Source: an uncultured Ruminococcus sp. (GTDB taxonomy: Bacteria > Bacillota > Clostridia > Oscillospirales > Ruminococcaceae). Taken from it: a DNA stretch of 64,000 nucleotides. The notes under the pieces are model-generated. The model saw only the letters and a program-made list of their open reading frames with translations, was not told where the DNA came from and ran no database searches. The stretch is taken from NCBI GenBank assembly GCA_934463425.1, contig CAKSJP010000012.1, positions 1 through 64,000 of the forward strand, in the 5' to 3' direction. The translations under genes were made by a program, and so were the position numbers. This document shows, piece after piece, positions 36,457 to 44,185 of this stretch; positions within the stretch are counted from its first letter, which is position 1; each line of letters starts with the position of its first letter.

Positions 36457-36589
36457 GTGCCTTTGCGGTATATTCCAGGGCAACAGCATTTACTTTTGAG
36501 GAGAAACGGAAGAAGGGGCAAAAAGAATATCAAGAAAAAGCGTAGGTTCGAGAGCGGCTCTGAACATAAGCCGATTTTTGCTGATGCGT

Positions 36590-36736
36590 TTATACTGGGC
36601 TTGAGAAACCAGATTCAGTGCAGTTAATATCAGCAGAAAATGCTTTGAAATAGTCCTCGGTATCCTTGTACAACGCAGGCTGATTTTGCTTTAATCCAAT
36701 CGTGTAATCCGCTTTCTTGTCGCTGTTGCCCTGCGC
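36590..36736 (-). pseudogene. ISAs1-type transposase fragment
   Basis: Reading the minus strand gives a frame of about 48 codons ending at TAA (36590-36592) that contains KKADYTIGLKQNQPALYKD followed by DYF. This fits the segment of ISAs1-family DDE transposases where KGADYVLALKGNQ..L..DV..YF is typical. There is no start codon, no other transposase part and no terminal inverted repeats were seen. It begins right after the esterase stop codon, so an insertion once landed or recombined there and decayed. Confidence 0.65.
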
Positions 36737-36741
36737 CCTTG

Positions 36742-37611
36742 TTATTCCTGCATCAATCCGTGCAGAAAATCAGCTTCTGCCTGATTGCATCGTTTGCCGT
36801 TTTCACTATACAGATTCAGATGGAATACATGGCTGTCTGACGGCATCCCTTCACCGTATTCCGCATAAACAAAAGGAATCTCCAGCGTCTCCAGCTTTTT
36901 CTTCATCGGCATTGTACACGGCCGCAGTCCGTCATTGACACTTGTCATCACATAAGCCGGTGGGAAGCTGGTGTTCATATATGTTAAAGCCTGCTTCAAC
37001 AATTGCTTCTGCTTTGTGTTGGTATCATGGGTATAGTTATCAATGTGGCCGTTTTTCAGAGACATATCATAGATACCGCAGTTCAGCGCCACACCGTCCG
37101 GCAATTGGTCACAGGTAACGAAATCCAATTGTTTCCGATATGCAGCATTGCCTGCCAGAATACAATACTGACTCACCAGCTGCGCACCGGCAGAATCACC
37201 CACCATAAACCAGTGTTTGTTTTGGGTATAATACTTTCGGTTTTCCAACGTCCAGCGCACTACCCGGCATACATCTGCAATGGCTGCCGGATAAGCGTGT
37301 TCGGGTGCAAGACGATAGTTGCAGTTTACTACAACAAATCCTAATTGCGCCAGATGCATACAATAATGGCGATACAGTTCTTTGTCGCCGTAGAACCAGC
37401 CGCCGCCGTGAATACTGATCAGGATGGGAAGCGTGTCACCGCCGGATACCGGACTATAGATATCCAGTTGATGTGCCTTATCCTTGTCATCTGCATACCA
37501 GACATTCCGAAACGCTTTTATGTTCCGTGGTTCGAGTAGACCTGCGTCCCGTGCTGCATCACTTTTTGCCCAGGCAATTCGGCTTTCCTGGATCTCCTTT
37601 GAAACTGCCAT
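36742..37611 (-). CDS. Alpha/beta-hydrolase esterase, HGGG (hormone-sensitive lipase-like) type
   Basis: A 289-residue soluble hydrolase without signal peptide. SIHGGGWFYGD provides the oxyanion hole, GDSAG the nucleophilic Ser, NDGLRP the likely Asp and DSHVFHL the His, so the triad appears complete. Family members hydrolyse short acyl esters, in gut bacteria often acetylated sugars. ATG after AGGAGGAATTTCAT. It has its own promoter; the transposase remnant touches its 3' end, so the native C terminus might be slightly altered. Confidence 0.88.
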   Translation of the reverse strand: MAVSKEIQESRIAWAKSDAARDAGLLEPRNIKAFRNVWYADDKDKAHQLDIYSPVSGGDTLPILISIHGGGWFYGDKELYRHYCMHLAQLGFVVVNCNYRLAPEHAYPAAIADVCRVVRWTLENRKYYTQNKHWFMVGDSAGAQLVSQYCILAGNAAYRKQLDFVTCDQLPDGVALNCGIYDMSLKNGHIDNYTHDTNTKQKQLLKQALTYMNTSFPPAYVMTSVNDGLRPCTMPMKKKLETLEIPFVYAEYGEGMPSDSHVFHLNLYSENGKRCNQAEADFLHGLMQE

Positions 37612-37655
37612 ATGAAATTCCTCCTGTTACAAAATGGGGTTTCTTGTTCTTTTAT

Positions 37656-37684
37656 AGTATACCAGAAATTCCTGAAATTGTCCA
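37656..37684 (-). promoter_or_regulatory. Sigma-A promoter of the esterase gene
   Basis: On the minus strand TGGACA (37679-37684), 17 bp, TATACT (37656-37661). Confidence 0.7.
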
Positions 37685-37726
37685 GAGTTTTGGAAAATTT
37701 CCCTCTGCAAGAAAATCGACGTATAC

Positions 37727-37769
37727 AAAAGCACCTCAGCCGAAATTCAGCTGAAGTGCTTCCTTTTTT
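37727..37769. terminator. Terminator of the GGGtGRT operon
   Basis: AAGCACCTCAGC and GCTGAAGTGCTT form a 12-bp stem with one mismatch, flanked by A-runs and T-runs so it works on either strand. Confidence 0.75.
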
Positions 37770-37796
37770 ATTTACATGAATCGTTCATGCAATTAC

Positions 37797-38816
37797 TTAG
37801 AATTTGCCTGCCTTAGCAGCTTCTTCAACAGATACAGCAACAGCAACAGTCGCACCAACCATCGGGTTGTTGCCCATGCCGATCAGACCCATCATCTCAA
37901 CGTGAGCCGGAACGGAAGAGGAACCTGCGAACTGTGCATCAGAGTGCATACGTCCCATTGTATCTGTCATACCATAAGAAGCCGGGCCTGCTGCCATGTT
38001 GTCCGGGTGCAGGGTACGGCCTGTGCCGCCGCCGGATGCAACAGAGAAATACTTCTTGCCCTTTTCGATGCATTCCTTCTTATAAGTACCAGCTACCGGG
38101 TGCTGGAAACGTGTCGGGTTGGTGGAGTTACCAGTAATGGAAACGTCTACGCCTTCCTTCCACATAATTGCAACGCCTTCGGTAACATCGTTTGCACCAT
38201 AGCAGTTAACTTTTGCACGCGGGCTGCTTGCATCCTTGGAATAGCACTTGCGGAATACTTCCTTCACTTCGCCGGTGTAGTAGTCCATCTCGGTCTCTAC
38301 ATAAGTAAAGCCGTTTACACGAGCGATAATCTGTGCAGCATCCTTGCCCAGACCGTTCAGGATAACGCGCAGCGGTTCCTTACGAACCTTGTTTGCCTTT
38401 TCAGCGATACCGATCGCGCCCTCAGCAGCAGCGAAAGACTCGTGGCCAGCCAGGAATGCGAAGCACTTAGTATCTTCTTCCAGCAGCATTTTACCCAGAT
38501 TACCGTGACCCAGACCAACCTTTCTCTGGTCAGCAACAGAGCCCGGAATGCAGAATGCCTGGAGGCCTTCACCGATTGCAGCAGCAGCATCAGCAGCTCT
38601 GCGGCAGCCCTTCTTGATTGCGATTGCTGCGCCAACGGTATAAGCCCACTTTGCGTTTTCGAAACAGATCGGCTGAATGCCTTCTACCATCTTGTATACA
38701 TCCAGACCAGCTGCCTTGGTCACTTCAGCAGCGCCCTCGATAGAATCAATGCCATATTCCTTCAGAACAGCCAGAATCTGCTTTTCTCTTCTCTCATATG
38801 ATTCAAATAATGCCAT
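37797..38816 (-). CDS. GGGtGRT family protein
   Basis: A 339-residue soluble protein carrying the family's name-giving SGGGTGRTLHPDNMA segment (about residues 258-272). Known members occur mainly in anaerobic Firmicutes, are highly conserved and have no proven function; they nearly always sit beside a NifU-like protein, as here (20-base gap). Several conserved Cys are visible (ICFEN, GCRRA, FCIPG, CYGAND). Codon use is strongly biased, pointing to high expression. A role in Fe-S or sulfur metabolism is inferred from the partner only. Confidence 0.88.
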   Translation of the reverse strand: MALFESYERREKQILAVLKEYGIDSIEGAAEVTKAAGLDVYKMVEGIQPICFENAKWAYTVGAAIAIKKGCRRAADAAAAIGEGLQAFCIPGSVADQRKVGLGHGNLGKMLLEEDTKCFAFLAGHESFAAAEGAIGIAEKANKVRKEPLRVILNGLGKDAAQIIARVNGFTYVETEMDYYTGEVKEVFRKCYSKDASSPRAKVNCYGANDVTEGVAIMWKEGVDVSITGNSTNPTRFQHPVAGTYKKECIEKGKKYFSVASGGGTGRTLHPDNMAAGPASYGMTDTMGRMHSDAQFAGSSSVPAHVEMMGLIGMGNNPMVGATVAVAVSVEEAAKAGKF

Positions 38817-38836
38817 GGGTTGTTTCCTCCTGTTCC

Positions 38837-39529
38837 TTATTCTTTTCTCGGGTCAACAAACTTCACTGCATCAGCAACACGGCCATACTGACCCTGTGCC
38901 TTCTCGAAAGCAGTGTTTGCATCGTCGCCAGCCTTGATGAAGTCCATCATCTTGCCGAAGTTTACAAACTTATAGCCGATGATCTCGTCATCCTCGTCCA
39001 GAGCGATCTTGGTAACATAACCGTCGGTCATCTCCAGGTAACGCGGGCCCTTCTTCAGAGTGCTGTACATGGTACCAACCTGAGAACGCAGACCCTTACC
39101 CAGATCTTCCAGGCCGGCGCCGATCGGCAGACCCTCTTCAGAGAATGCGCTCTGTGTACGGCCGTATACGATCTGCAGGAACAGTTCACGCATTGCAGTG
39201 TTGATCGCATCGCAAACGAGGTCGGTATTCAGTGCTTCCAGAATGGTTCTGCCCGGCAGAACTTCTGCTGCCATTGCTGCAGAATGTGTCATACCGGAAC
39301 ATCCGATGGTCTCCACCAGGGCTTCCTGGATCACACCTTCCTTTACATTCAGGGTCAGCTTACATGCGCCCTGCTGCGGTGCACACCAGCCCACACCGTG
39401 TGTCAGACCGGAAATGTCAGAAATTTCCTTTGCCTTTACCCACTTTGCTTCCTCAGGGATCGGTGCAGCGCCGTGCTGAACGCCCTGCTTTACGCAGCAC
39501 ATTTCGTTTACTTCGTTTGAATAAATCAT
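38837..39529 (-). CDS. NifU-like iron-sulfur scaffold partner of GGGtGRT protein
   Basis: A 230-residue protein with an IscU/NifU-N-like core: Cys in GVGWCAPQQGACKL, IGCSGMTHS, and a third Cys in LVCDAIN, replacing the usual three-Cys cluster-binding pattern. The C-terminal 100 residues (from LEMTDGYVTKIAL) form an extra domain not found in IscU. The ATG at 39529 follows AAAGGAGTTTGACC. First gene of the two-gene operon, with a palindrome over the transcript start. Confidence 0.82.
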   Translation of the reverse strand: MIYSNEVNEMCCVKQGVQHGAAPIPEEAKWVKAKEISDISGLTHGVGWCAPQQGACKLTLNVKEGVIQEALVETIGCSGMTHSAAMAAEVLPGRTILEALNTDLVCDAINTAMRELFLQIVYGRTQSAFSEEGLPIGAGLEDLGKGLRSQVGTMYSTLKKGPRYLEMTDGYVTKIALDEDDEIIGYKFVNFGKMMDFIKAGDDANTAFEKAQGQYGRVADAVKFVDPRKE

Positions 39530-39555
39530 GGTCAAACTCCTTTCATGATATGGCA

Positions 39556-39576
39556 TTGTATACGATTCGCATACAA
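39556..39576 (-). promoter_or_regulatory. Candidate operator palindrome of the GGGtGRT operon
   Basis: Half-sites TTGTATACGA and TCGCATACAA around one central base match as a dyad at 9 of 10 positions. The site covers the predicted transcript start (the -10 box is at 39582-39587), a classical repressor position. Confidence 0.6.
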
Positions 39577-39581
39577 AACTT

Positions 39582-39610
39582 ATTATACACCATCTTCCGA
39601 CAGGAATCAA
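39582..39610 (-). promoter_or_regulatory. Sigma-A promoter of the NifU-like/GGGtGRT operon
   Basis: On the minus strand TTGATT (39605-39610), 17 bp, TATAAT (39582-39587). Confidence 0.75.
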
Positions 39611-39697
39611 GCATTTTTCTGTAAATTTCTTACCAAACATCCTGAAACTGGTTAGGCGCAGCTAACTATCTTGAGATTCACCTGCATTGTTAAATAA

Positions 39698-39743
39698 AAA
39701 ATTGTATCCCACACCAGGCTTTTCCGGCATGGGATACAATTTT
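39698..39743. terminator. Large perfect hairpin, probable terminator
   Basis: AAAATTGTATCCCA (39698-39711) and TGGGATACAATTTT (39730-39743) pair over 14 bp. It sits upstream of the promoter of the NifU-like operon and downstream of the GNAT gene on the minus strand, so it most likely ends the thrH-GNAT transcript. A second dyad GGCGGAG..CTCCGCC lies at about 39815-39838. Confidence 0.7.
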
Positions 39744-39850
39744 CACTTTTTTAGAGCAAAACGATCAGTTGCATGTGGAACGTCCTTTGACATGATCGGC
39801 ATCTCGCGGGGGGCGGAGCAGAAATACTTCTCCGCCGCATCGTGCGCTGC

Positions 39851-40108
39851 TTACCCTCTCTTATGTTTCTCCAGCCAATGCGCCGCATAGGAACACGTTG
39901 CCGTCACCTGTTGTCCGTTCTCCCGAATCTGCTGCACTGCACGAGAAACTAATTCTCCTGCAACACCTTGTCCGCGCAGTGTATCGTCCACAAAAGTGTG
40001 ATCGATACAGCAGACACCAGGCGCTGTCTCCGGGAATGTGACCTCTGCCACGCATTTTCCAGCTGCATCTGTACAAAAGATGCGGTTTGGTTCGCTTTGA
40101 TACTCCAT
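39851..40108 (-). CDS. Small GNAT-type acetyltransferase (YjdJ-like)
   Basis: An 85-residue minimal GNAT protein of the YjdJ/COG2388 group, with the acetyl-CoA loop DTLRGQGVAGEL and the C-terminal CSYAAHWLEKH typical of this group. It follows thrH after 12 bases with RBS GAGAAAGGCATTTT. Substrate unknown. Confidence 0.85.
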   Translation of the reverse strand: MEYQSEPNRIFCTDAAGKCVAEVTFPETAPGVCCIDHTFVDDTLRGQGVAGELVSRAVQQIRENGQQVTATCSYAAHWLEKHKRG

Positions 40109-40120
40109 AAAATGCCTTTC

Positions 40121-40720
40121 TCAGAGTGCCTTTTTGATGGCAGCCAACAGATCATCATAGGATTCAAATGCCGGCAGTTCCGGATAATCCTTCTTGATCT
40201 GTTCGGTGCTGCGGAACAGGAATCCTGCCTTGCTTGCCTGGATCATTGCCAGATCGTTATGGCTGTCGCCGCTGGCAATCGTCTCATAACCGATAGACTG
40301 CAACGCCTTTACAGTAGTCAGCTTGGAGTTTTCACAGCGCATCTTGAAGCCGGTGATCTCGCCGTTAGGCGCAACTTCCAGAGAGTTGCAGAAGATGGTG
40401 GGATAGCCCAGCTTTTTCATCAGAGGGCCTGCGAACTGCGTAAAAGTATCGCTGATAATGATAACCTGTGTTGTCGCGCGCAGCTCGTCCAAAAATTCCT
40501 TTGCGCCCGGCAACGGGTCGATCTTTGCGATGGTCTCCTGGATCTCTTTCAGTCCCAGACCGTGCTCTTTCAGCACACCCAAGCGCCAGTGCATCAGCTT
40601 GTCGTAATCCGGCTCATCTCTTGTGGTGCGCTTCAGCTCCGGAATACCGCTTTCTTCTGCAAAAGCAATCCAGATCTCCGGTACCAATACGCCTTCCAAA
40701 TCCAAACAAACAATATTCAT
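40121..40720 (-). CDS. thrH: Phosphoserine phosphatase / homoserine phosphotransferase ThrH
   Basis: A 199-residue HAD enzyme. The N terminus CLDLEGVLVPEIWIAFAE is nearly identical to Pseudomonas ThrH, including the nucleophile Asp in DLEG (not DxDGT), followed by ISDTF (motif II), the motif III Lys and GDSHNDLAM (motif IV). ThrH dephosphorylates phosphoserine and can transfer phosphate to homoserine, linking serine and threonine synthesis. The ATG at 40720 follows AAAGGAACACATACT; a longer frame adds 43 residues that are not family-like. Confidence 0.93.
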   Translation of the reverse strand: MNIVCLDLEGVLVPEIWIAFAEESGIPELKRTTRDEPDYDKLMHWRLGVLKEHGLGLKEIQETIAKIDPLPGAKEFLDELRATTQVIIISDTFTQFAGPLMKKLGYPTIFCNSLEVAPNGEITGFKMRCENSKLTTVKALQSIGYETIASGDSHNDLAMIQASKAGFLFRSTEQIKKDYPELPAFESYDDLLAAIKKAL

Positions 40721-40892
40721 AGTATGTGTTCCTTTCCTCTGTCCGATGCCGTCGCTGCAGCCGGACATTGTTTCTTTTGCCGGCGGTTTTATTTTCGATA
40801 TTGTCAAATACTTTACAATAAATAATATTTTTGCAATTTTCAAAGCCAAATAAACCCAATATTGTGTATTTGAAAATTACTGTTTGCCCTAA

Positions 40893-40916
40893 ATGTTCGT
40901 CAAAATGTTCGTCAAA
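40893..40916. repeat. Tandem 12-bp duplication
   Basis: ATGTTCGTCAAA occurs twice in perfect tandem. No function is evident; it lies between thrH and the tRNA terminator. Confidence 0.6.
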
Positions 40917-40937
40917 CAAAAGCACATGCAAAAAGCA

Positions 40938-40977
40938 AAACACGCAATTCCAGAAAACCTCCCGGAACTGCGTGTTG
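40938..40977 (-). terminator. Terminator of tRNA-Pro
   Basis: AACACGCAATTCC and GGAACTGCGTGTT form a 13-bp stem directly past the tRNA 3' end on its strand. Confidence 0.8.
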
Positions 40978-40982
40978 TTTTC

Positions 40983-41058
40983 TGGTCTGAGTGACCCGAC
41001 TTGAACGGGCGGCCTCTACCACCCCAAGGTAGCACGCTACCAACTGCGCCACACCCAG
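40983..41058 (-). tRNA. tRNA-Pro (anticodon GGG)
   Basis: On the minus strand a 76-base cloverleaf: acceptor CTGGGTG pairing with CACTCAG (one G-U), D-arm with AGTTGGTAGCG, anticodon stem CTACC/GGTAG around the loop TTGGGGT giving anticodon GGG, T-arm with GTTCAAGTC, and an encoded CCA end. It has its own consensus promoter and terminator. Confidence 0.95.
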
Positions 41059-41089
41059 ATAAAGTGCTTTCTGCACACCAGCATAAATT

Positions 41090-41118
41090 ATTATAGCATA
41101 CCCAGGCACATTTGTCAA
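41090..41118 (-). promoter_or_regulatory. Sigma-A promoter of tRNA-Pro
   Basis: On the minus strand TTGACA (41113-41118), 17 bp, TATAAT (41090-41095), an exact consensus. Confidence 0.9.
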
Positions 41119-41162
41119 TGCATCACTCGAAAAAGTATTGTGAATAGATTTATATATATATC

Positions 41163-42047
41163 TTATTCCACCGGATTTACGATCTTGCCGATGCCCTCGA
41201 TCTCACACGTTACAACATCTCCGTGTCTGAGATATTTCGGCGGCACAAATCCCATGCCTACACCAGCAGGCGTTCCCATAGAAATGATCGTGCCCTTTGG
41301 GATCATCATTGCATGGGACAGTTCTTCGATCACATAGGGAATGTCATGAATGTACAGTGACGTATTACACTTCTGCCGCAATTCTCCGTTTACCTTGCAG
41401 GTAAGCTCCAGATGCGGCGGAAAGGGAAGGGAATCTGCTGTCACAAGGCAAGGCCCCATGGGTGCAAAACCGTCCAGACTTTTGCCGCGAAACCATTGCT
41501 TGTGCCGCATCTGAATGCACCGGGCACTGACATCATTCATAATGGTATAGCCAAAGAGATAGGATGCTGCATCTTCTGCTTTGGCGTTTTTGATGTCTTT
41601 TCGTACCACAAATGCCATTTCCACCTCATAATCCAGATCCGTTACAATGTCAAAATGACCATTGATGCAGTCTCCCGGTGCAACCGCTTCATTCACATGC
41701 TTGGCAAAATAAATGGGATACTTTCGCTCGCCGCCGTATTCCTTTCCCATAACGCCTACACTTTCTTTGGCGTGTTCTGAAAAGTTTACGCCCAGACAGA
41801 TCACATCTCTTGCCGGACGCGGAATCGGTGCCAACAGTTTTACCTGTTCCAACGGAATCGCGGCACTTGTCATTTCCGTCAAAAGCGCCGCCGCACGGTC
41901 TCGCTGTGCATCGGTCATATGGATCACCAGATCCGCCATATCCGCAAAATCCAGGCCCAGTTCCGATGCCGGAATGATGCTGCTTTCGTCCGGCGTCAAT
42001 GCTCCTACAAACTCAGTTCCTTGCTGTAAATATGTCACAAGTTTCAT
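41163..42047 (-). CDS. Fumarylacetoacetate hydrolase (FAH) family protein
   Basis: A 294-residue protein with the FAH catalytic fold. Metal-binding and active-site stretches include NFSEHAKE, the Asp/Glu pattern DLDYEVEMAFVV, GYTIMNDVSAR and SMGTPAGVG. Bacterial members act as acylpyruvases, oxaloacetate decarboxylases or hydratases on 2-oxo acids; the specific reaction cannot be told. As an anaerobe with strong PEP carboxykinase, oxaloacetate decarboxylase or tautomerase activity is a reasonable guess. The ATG follows GAAAGAGGAAGAGCAA. Confidence 0.88.
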   Translation of the reverse strand: MKLVTYLQQGTEFVGALTPDESSIIPASELGLDFADMADLVIHMTDAQRDRAAALLTEMTSAAIPLEQVKLLAPIPRPARDVICLGVNFSEHAKESVGVMGKEYGGERKYPIYFAKHVNEAVAPGDCINGHFDIVTDLDYEVEMAFVVRKDIKNAKAEDAASYLFGYTIMNDVSARCIQMRHKQWFRGKSLDGFAPMGPCLVTADSLPFPPHLELTCKVNGELRQKCNTSLYIHDIPYVIEELSHAMMIPKGTIISMGTPAGVGMGFVPPKYLRHGDVVTCEIEGIGKIVNPVE

Positions 42048-42093
42048 TTGCTCTTCCTCTTTCTATGCTTATTGTACATTTCGCACGGTTTCT

Positions 42094-42122
42094 ATTATAC
42101 CATTTTCGCTTCAGATTGACAA
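42094..42122 (-). promoter_or_regulatory. Sigma-A promoter of the FAH gene
   Basis: On the minus strand TTGTCA (42117-42122), 17 bp, TATAAT (42094-42099). Confidence 0.75.
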
Positions 42123-42189
42123 GAAATCCGCCTGACTTGTAATAATATTGTAATCGATATTGAGAATATGCCGCAGAGCAATGTTGCTC

Positions 42190-42218
42190 TTGACAATCTT
42201 TTGAAAAAACATTATAAT
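42190..42218 (+). promoter_or_regulatory. Sigma-A promoter of lepA
   Basis: TTGACA (42190-42195), 17 bp, TATAAT (42213-42218), full consensus. Confidence 0.9.
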
Positions 42219-42271
42219 ATAACATGGTATAAATTGATTCGAATGAAACTCTGAGAGAAAGAGAGAACAAC

Positions 42272-44077
42272 ATGATGGAACACATCCGCAATTTTTGCAT
42301 CATTGCACACATTGATCACGGCAAGTCCACACTGGCTGACCGAATCCTGGAACAAACCTACACCGTCGCAAAGCGCGACATGGAAGAACAGATTCTGGAC
42401 AATATGGATATTGAAAGGGAGCGCGGCATTACTATCAAGGCACGCGCTGTCCGTCTGAATTATCAGGCAAAAGACGGTGAAACCTATGTGTTTAATCTGA
42501 TCGATACACCGGGTCATGTGGACTTTAATTATGAAGTGTCCCGAAGCCTGGCTGCCTGTGAGGGCGCAATTCTGGTGGTAGATGCTTCACAGGGAATTGA
42601 AGCACAGACTTTGGCAAACACTTATCTTGCCATTGAACATGATCTGGAGGTTGTCCCGGTAATCAATAAGATCGACCTTCCGGCAGCTGATCCGGAACGC
42701 GTCTGCGAAGAGATCGAAAATGTCATTGGTATCCCGGCAGAGGATGCGCCGCGTATTTCTGCAAAGGCAGGCATCAATATTGAAGCAGTCATGGAGAAGA
42801 TTGTCACAGATATCCCCGCACCTGTCGGCGATCCGGACGCCCCCCTTCAGGCTTTGATTTTCGACAGCTATTACGATGCCTATAAAGGCGTTGTTATCTA
42901 TATCCGTGTCAAGCAGGGTACGGTAAAGGTGGGTGATACCATCAAGCTTATGGCGACAGGTGCAGAGTTTACCATTGTAGAAGCTGGCTATATGACAACC
43001 AATACTTTGGTAAATGAAGGTGTGCTCCGCACTGGTGAAGTAGGCTATCTCTCTGCTTCGATCAAGAGCATCGGAGACACACGCGTAGGCGATACTGTTA
43101 CACACGCAGACCGCCCATGTGCAGAGCCGCTGCCGGGCTACCGCAAAGTCAACCCCATGGTATTCTCCGGCATCTATCCCATAGACGGCGCAAAATATGG
43201 TGACTTGCGGGAAGCGCTGGAAAAGCTGCAGCTGAATGATGCATCTCTCACTTTTGAACCGGAAACCTCTATTGCACTGGGCTTCGGCTTTCGGTGCGGT
43301 TTTTTGGGATTGCTGCACATGGAGATCATTCAGGAACGCCTGGAACGGGAGTACAACCTGGATCTTATCACCACAGCGCCCTCAGTTATTTACCGCGTTA
43401 CGCTGACCAACGGCGAGGTACAATATATTGACAACCCCACCAATTATCCGGATCCTGCTGTGATCGCAAAAGCAGAAGAGCCTATGGTTAAGGCAGAAAT
43501 TCTGACACCGGCAGATTTTGTAGGCAACGTTATGGAACTGTGCCAGAATCGCCGGGGCGTATTTGTCGATATGCAATATCTGGATGATACTCGTGTGGCA
43601 CTGCATTATGTGCTGCCGCTGAATGAAATCGTATATGACTTTTTTGATGTGCTGAAATCCCGCACACGCGGCTATGCCTCCTTCGACTATGAGCTGAGCG
43701 ACTATATGGAATCTAAACTTGTAAAGCTGGATGTGCTGCTGAACGGCGAAATCGTGGATGCCCTGTCCTTTATTATCCACACGGACAAGGCATATGAGCG
43801 CGGCAGAAAGATCGTAGAAAAGCTGAAGGAGAATATTCCGCGGCAGTTGTTTGAGGTTCCGGTACAGGCTGCCATCGGCGGCAAGATTATTGCCCGGGAA
43901 ACCATCAAGGCAATGCGGAAGGATGTTCTGGCGAAGTGCTACGGCGGCGATATCACCCGTAAGAAAAAGCTGCTGGAAAAGCAGAAAGAGGGCAAAAAGC
44001 GGATGCGTCAGCTCGGCTCGGTAGAAGTACCGCAGGAAGCGTTTATGAGCGTGCTGAAACTGGACAGTGATAACTAA
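42272..44077 (+). CDS. lepA: Elongation factor 4 (LepA)
   Basis: A 601-residue translational GTPase of the usual LepA length. G-domain motifs: AHIDHGKST (G1), GITIKA (G2), DTPGHVDF (G3) and NKIDLP (G4). Domains II, III and V follow, ending in the LepA-specific C-terminal domain with [19 protein letters not shown]. LepA binds stalled or pre-translocation ribosomes. Two consecutive ATG codons (42272, 42275) leave the start open by one residue. Confidence 0.97.
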   Translation: MMEHIRNFCIIAHIDHGKSTLADRILEQTYTVAKRDMEEQILDNMDIERERGITIKARAVRLNYQAKDGETYVFNLIDTPGHVDFNYEVSRSLAACEGAILVVDASQGIEAQTLANTYLAIEHDLEVVPVINKIDLPAADPERVCEEIENVIGIPAEDAPRISAKAGINIEAVMEKIVTDIPAPVGDPDAPLQALIFDSYYDAYKGVVIYIRVKQGTVKVGDTIKLMATGAEFTIVEAGYMTTNTLVNEGVLRTGEVGYLSASIKSIGDTRVGDTVTHADRPCAEPLPGYRKVNPMVFSGIYPIDGAKYGDLREALEKLQLNDASLTFEPETSIALGFGFRCGFLGLLHMEIIQERLEREYNLDLITTAPSVIYRVTLTNGEVQYIDNPTNYPDPAVIAKAEEPMVKAEILTPADFVGNVMELCQNRRGVFVDMQYLDDTRVALHYVLPLNEIVYDFFDVLKSRTRGYASFDYELSDYMESKLVKLDVLLNGEIVDALSFIIHTDKAYERGRKIVEKLKENIPRQLFEVPVQAAIGGKIIARETIKAMRKDVLAKCYGGDITRKKKLLEKQKEGKKRMRQLGSVEVPQEAFMSVLKLDSDN

Positions 44078-44096
44078 TAAAACTAATAATATCAAT

Positions 44097-44143
44097 AAAA
44101 CAGGCTGTTGTACCAATGTTCCGGTACAACAGCCTGTTTTTAT
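44097..44143. terminator. Very strong terminator after lepA
   Basis: AAAACAGGCTGTTGTACC and GGTACAACAGCCTGTTTT form an 18-bp perfect stem with an 8-base loop and U-run, able to serve both lepA and the convergent FIST-EAL gene. Confidence 0.92.
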
Positions 44144-44185
44144 TTTGATAAAATCGGTGTGAAAGCCGACTGTGCTCTGTCGGTC

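Noticed and set aside
37776-38801. 341-codon frame antisense to the GGGtGRT gene
   Set aside because: Same effect of strong codon bias; low-complexity Cys/Ser-rich translation without family signs.
39815-39838. GGCGGAG..CTCCGCC hairpin as terminator of the GNAT gene
   Set aside because: No U-tract follows on either strand; the nearby 14-bp hairpin at 39698-39743 is a better candidate.
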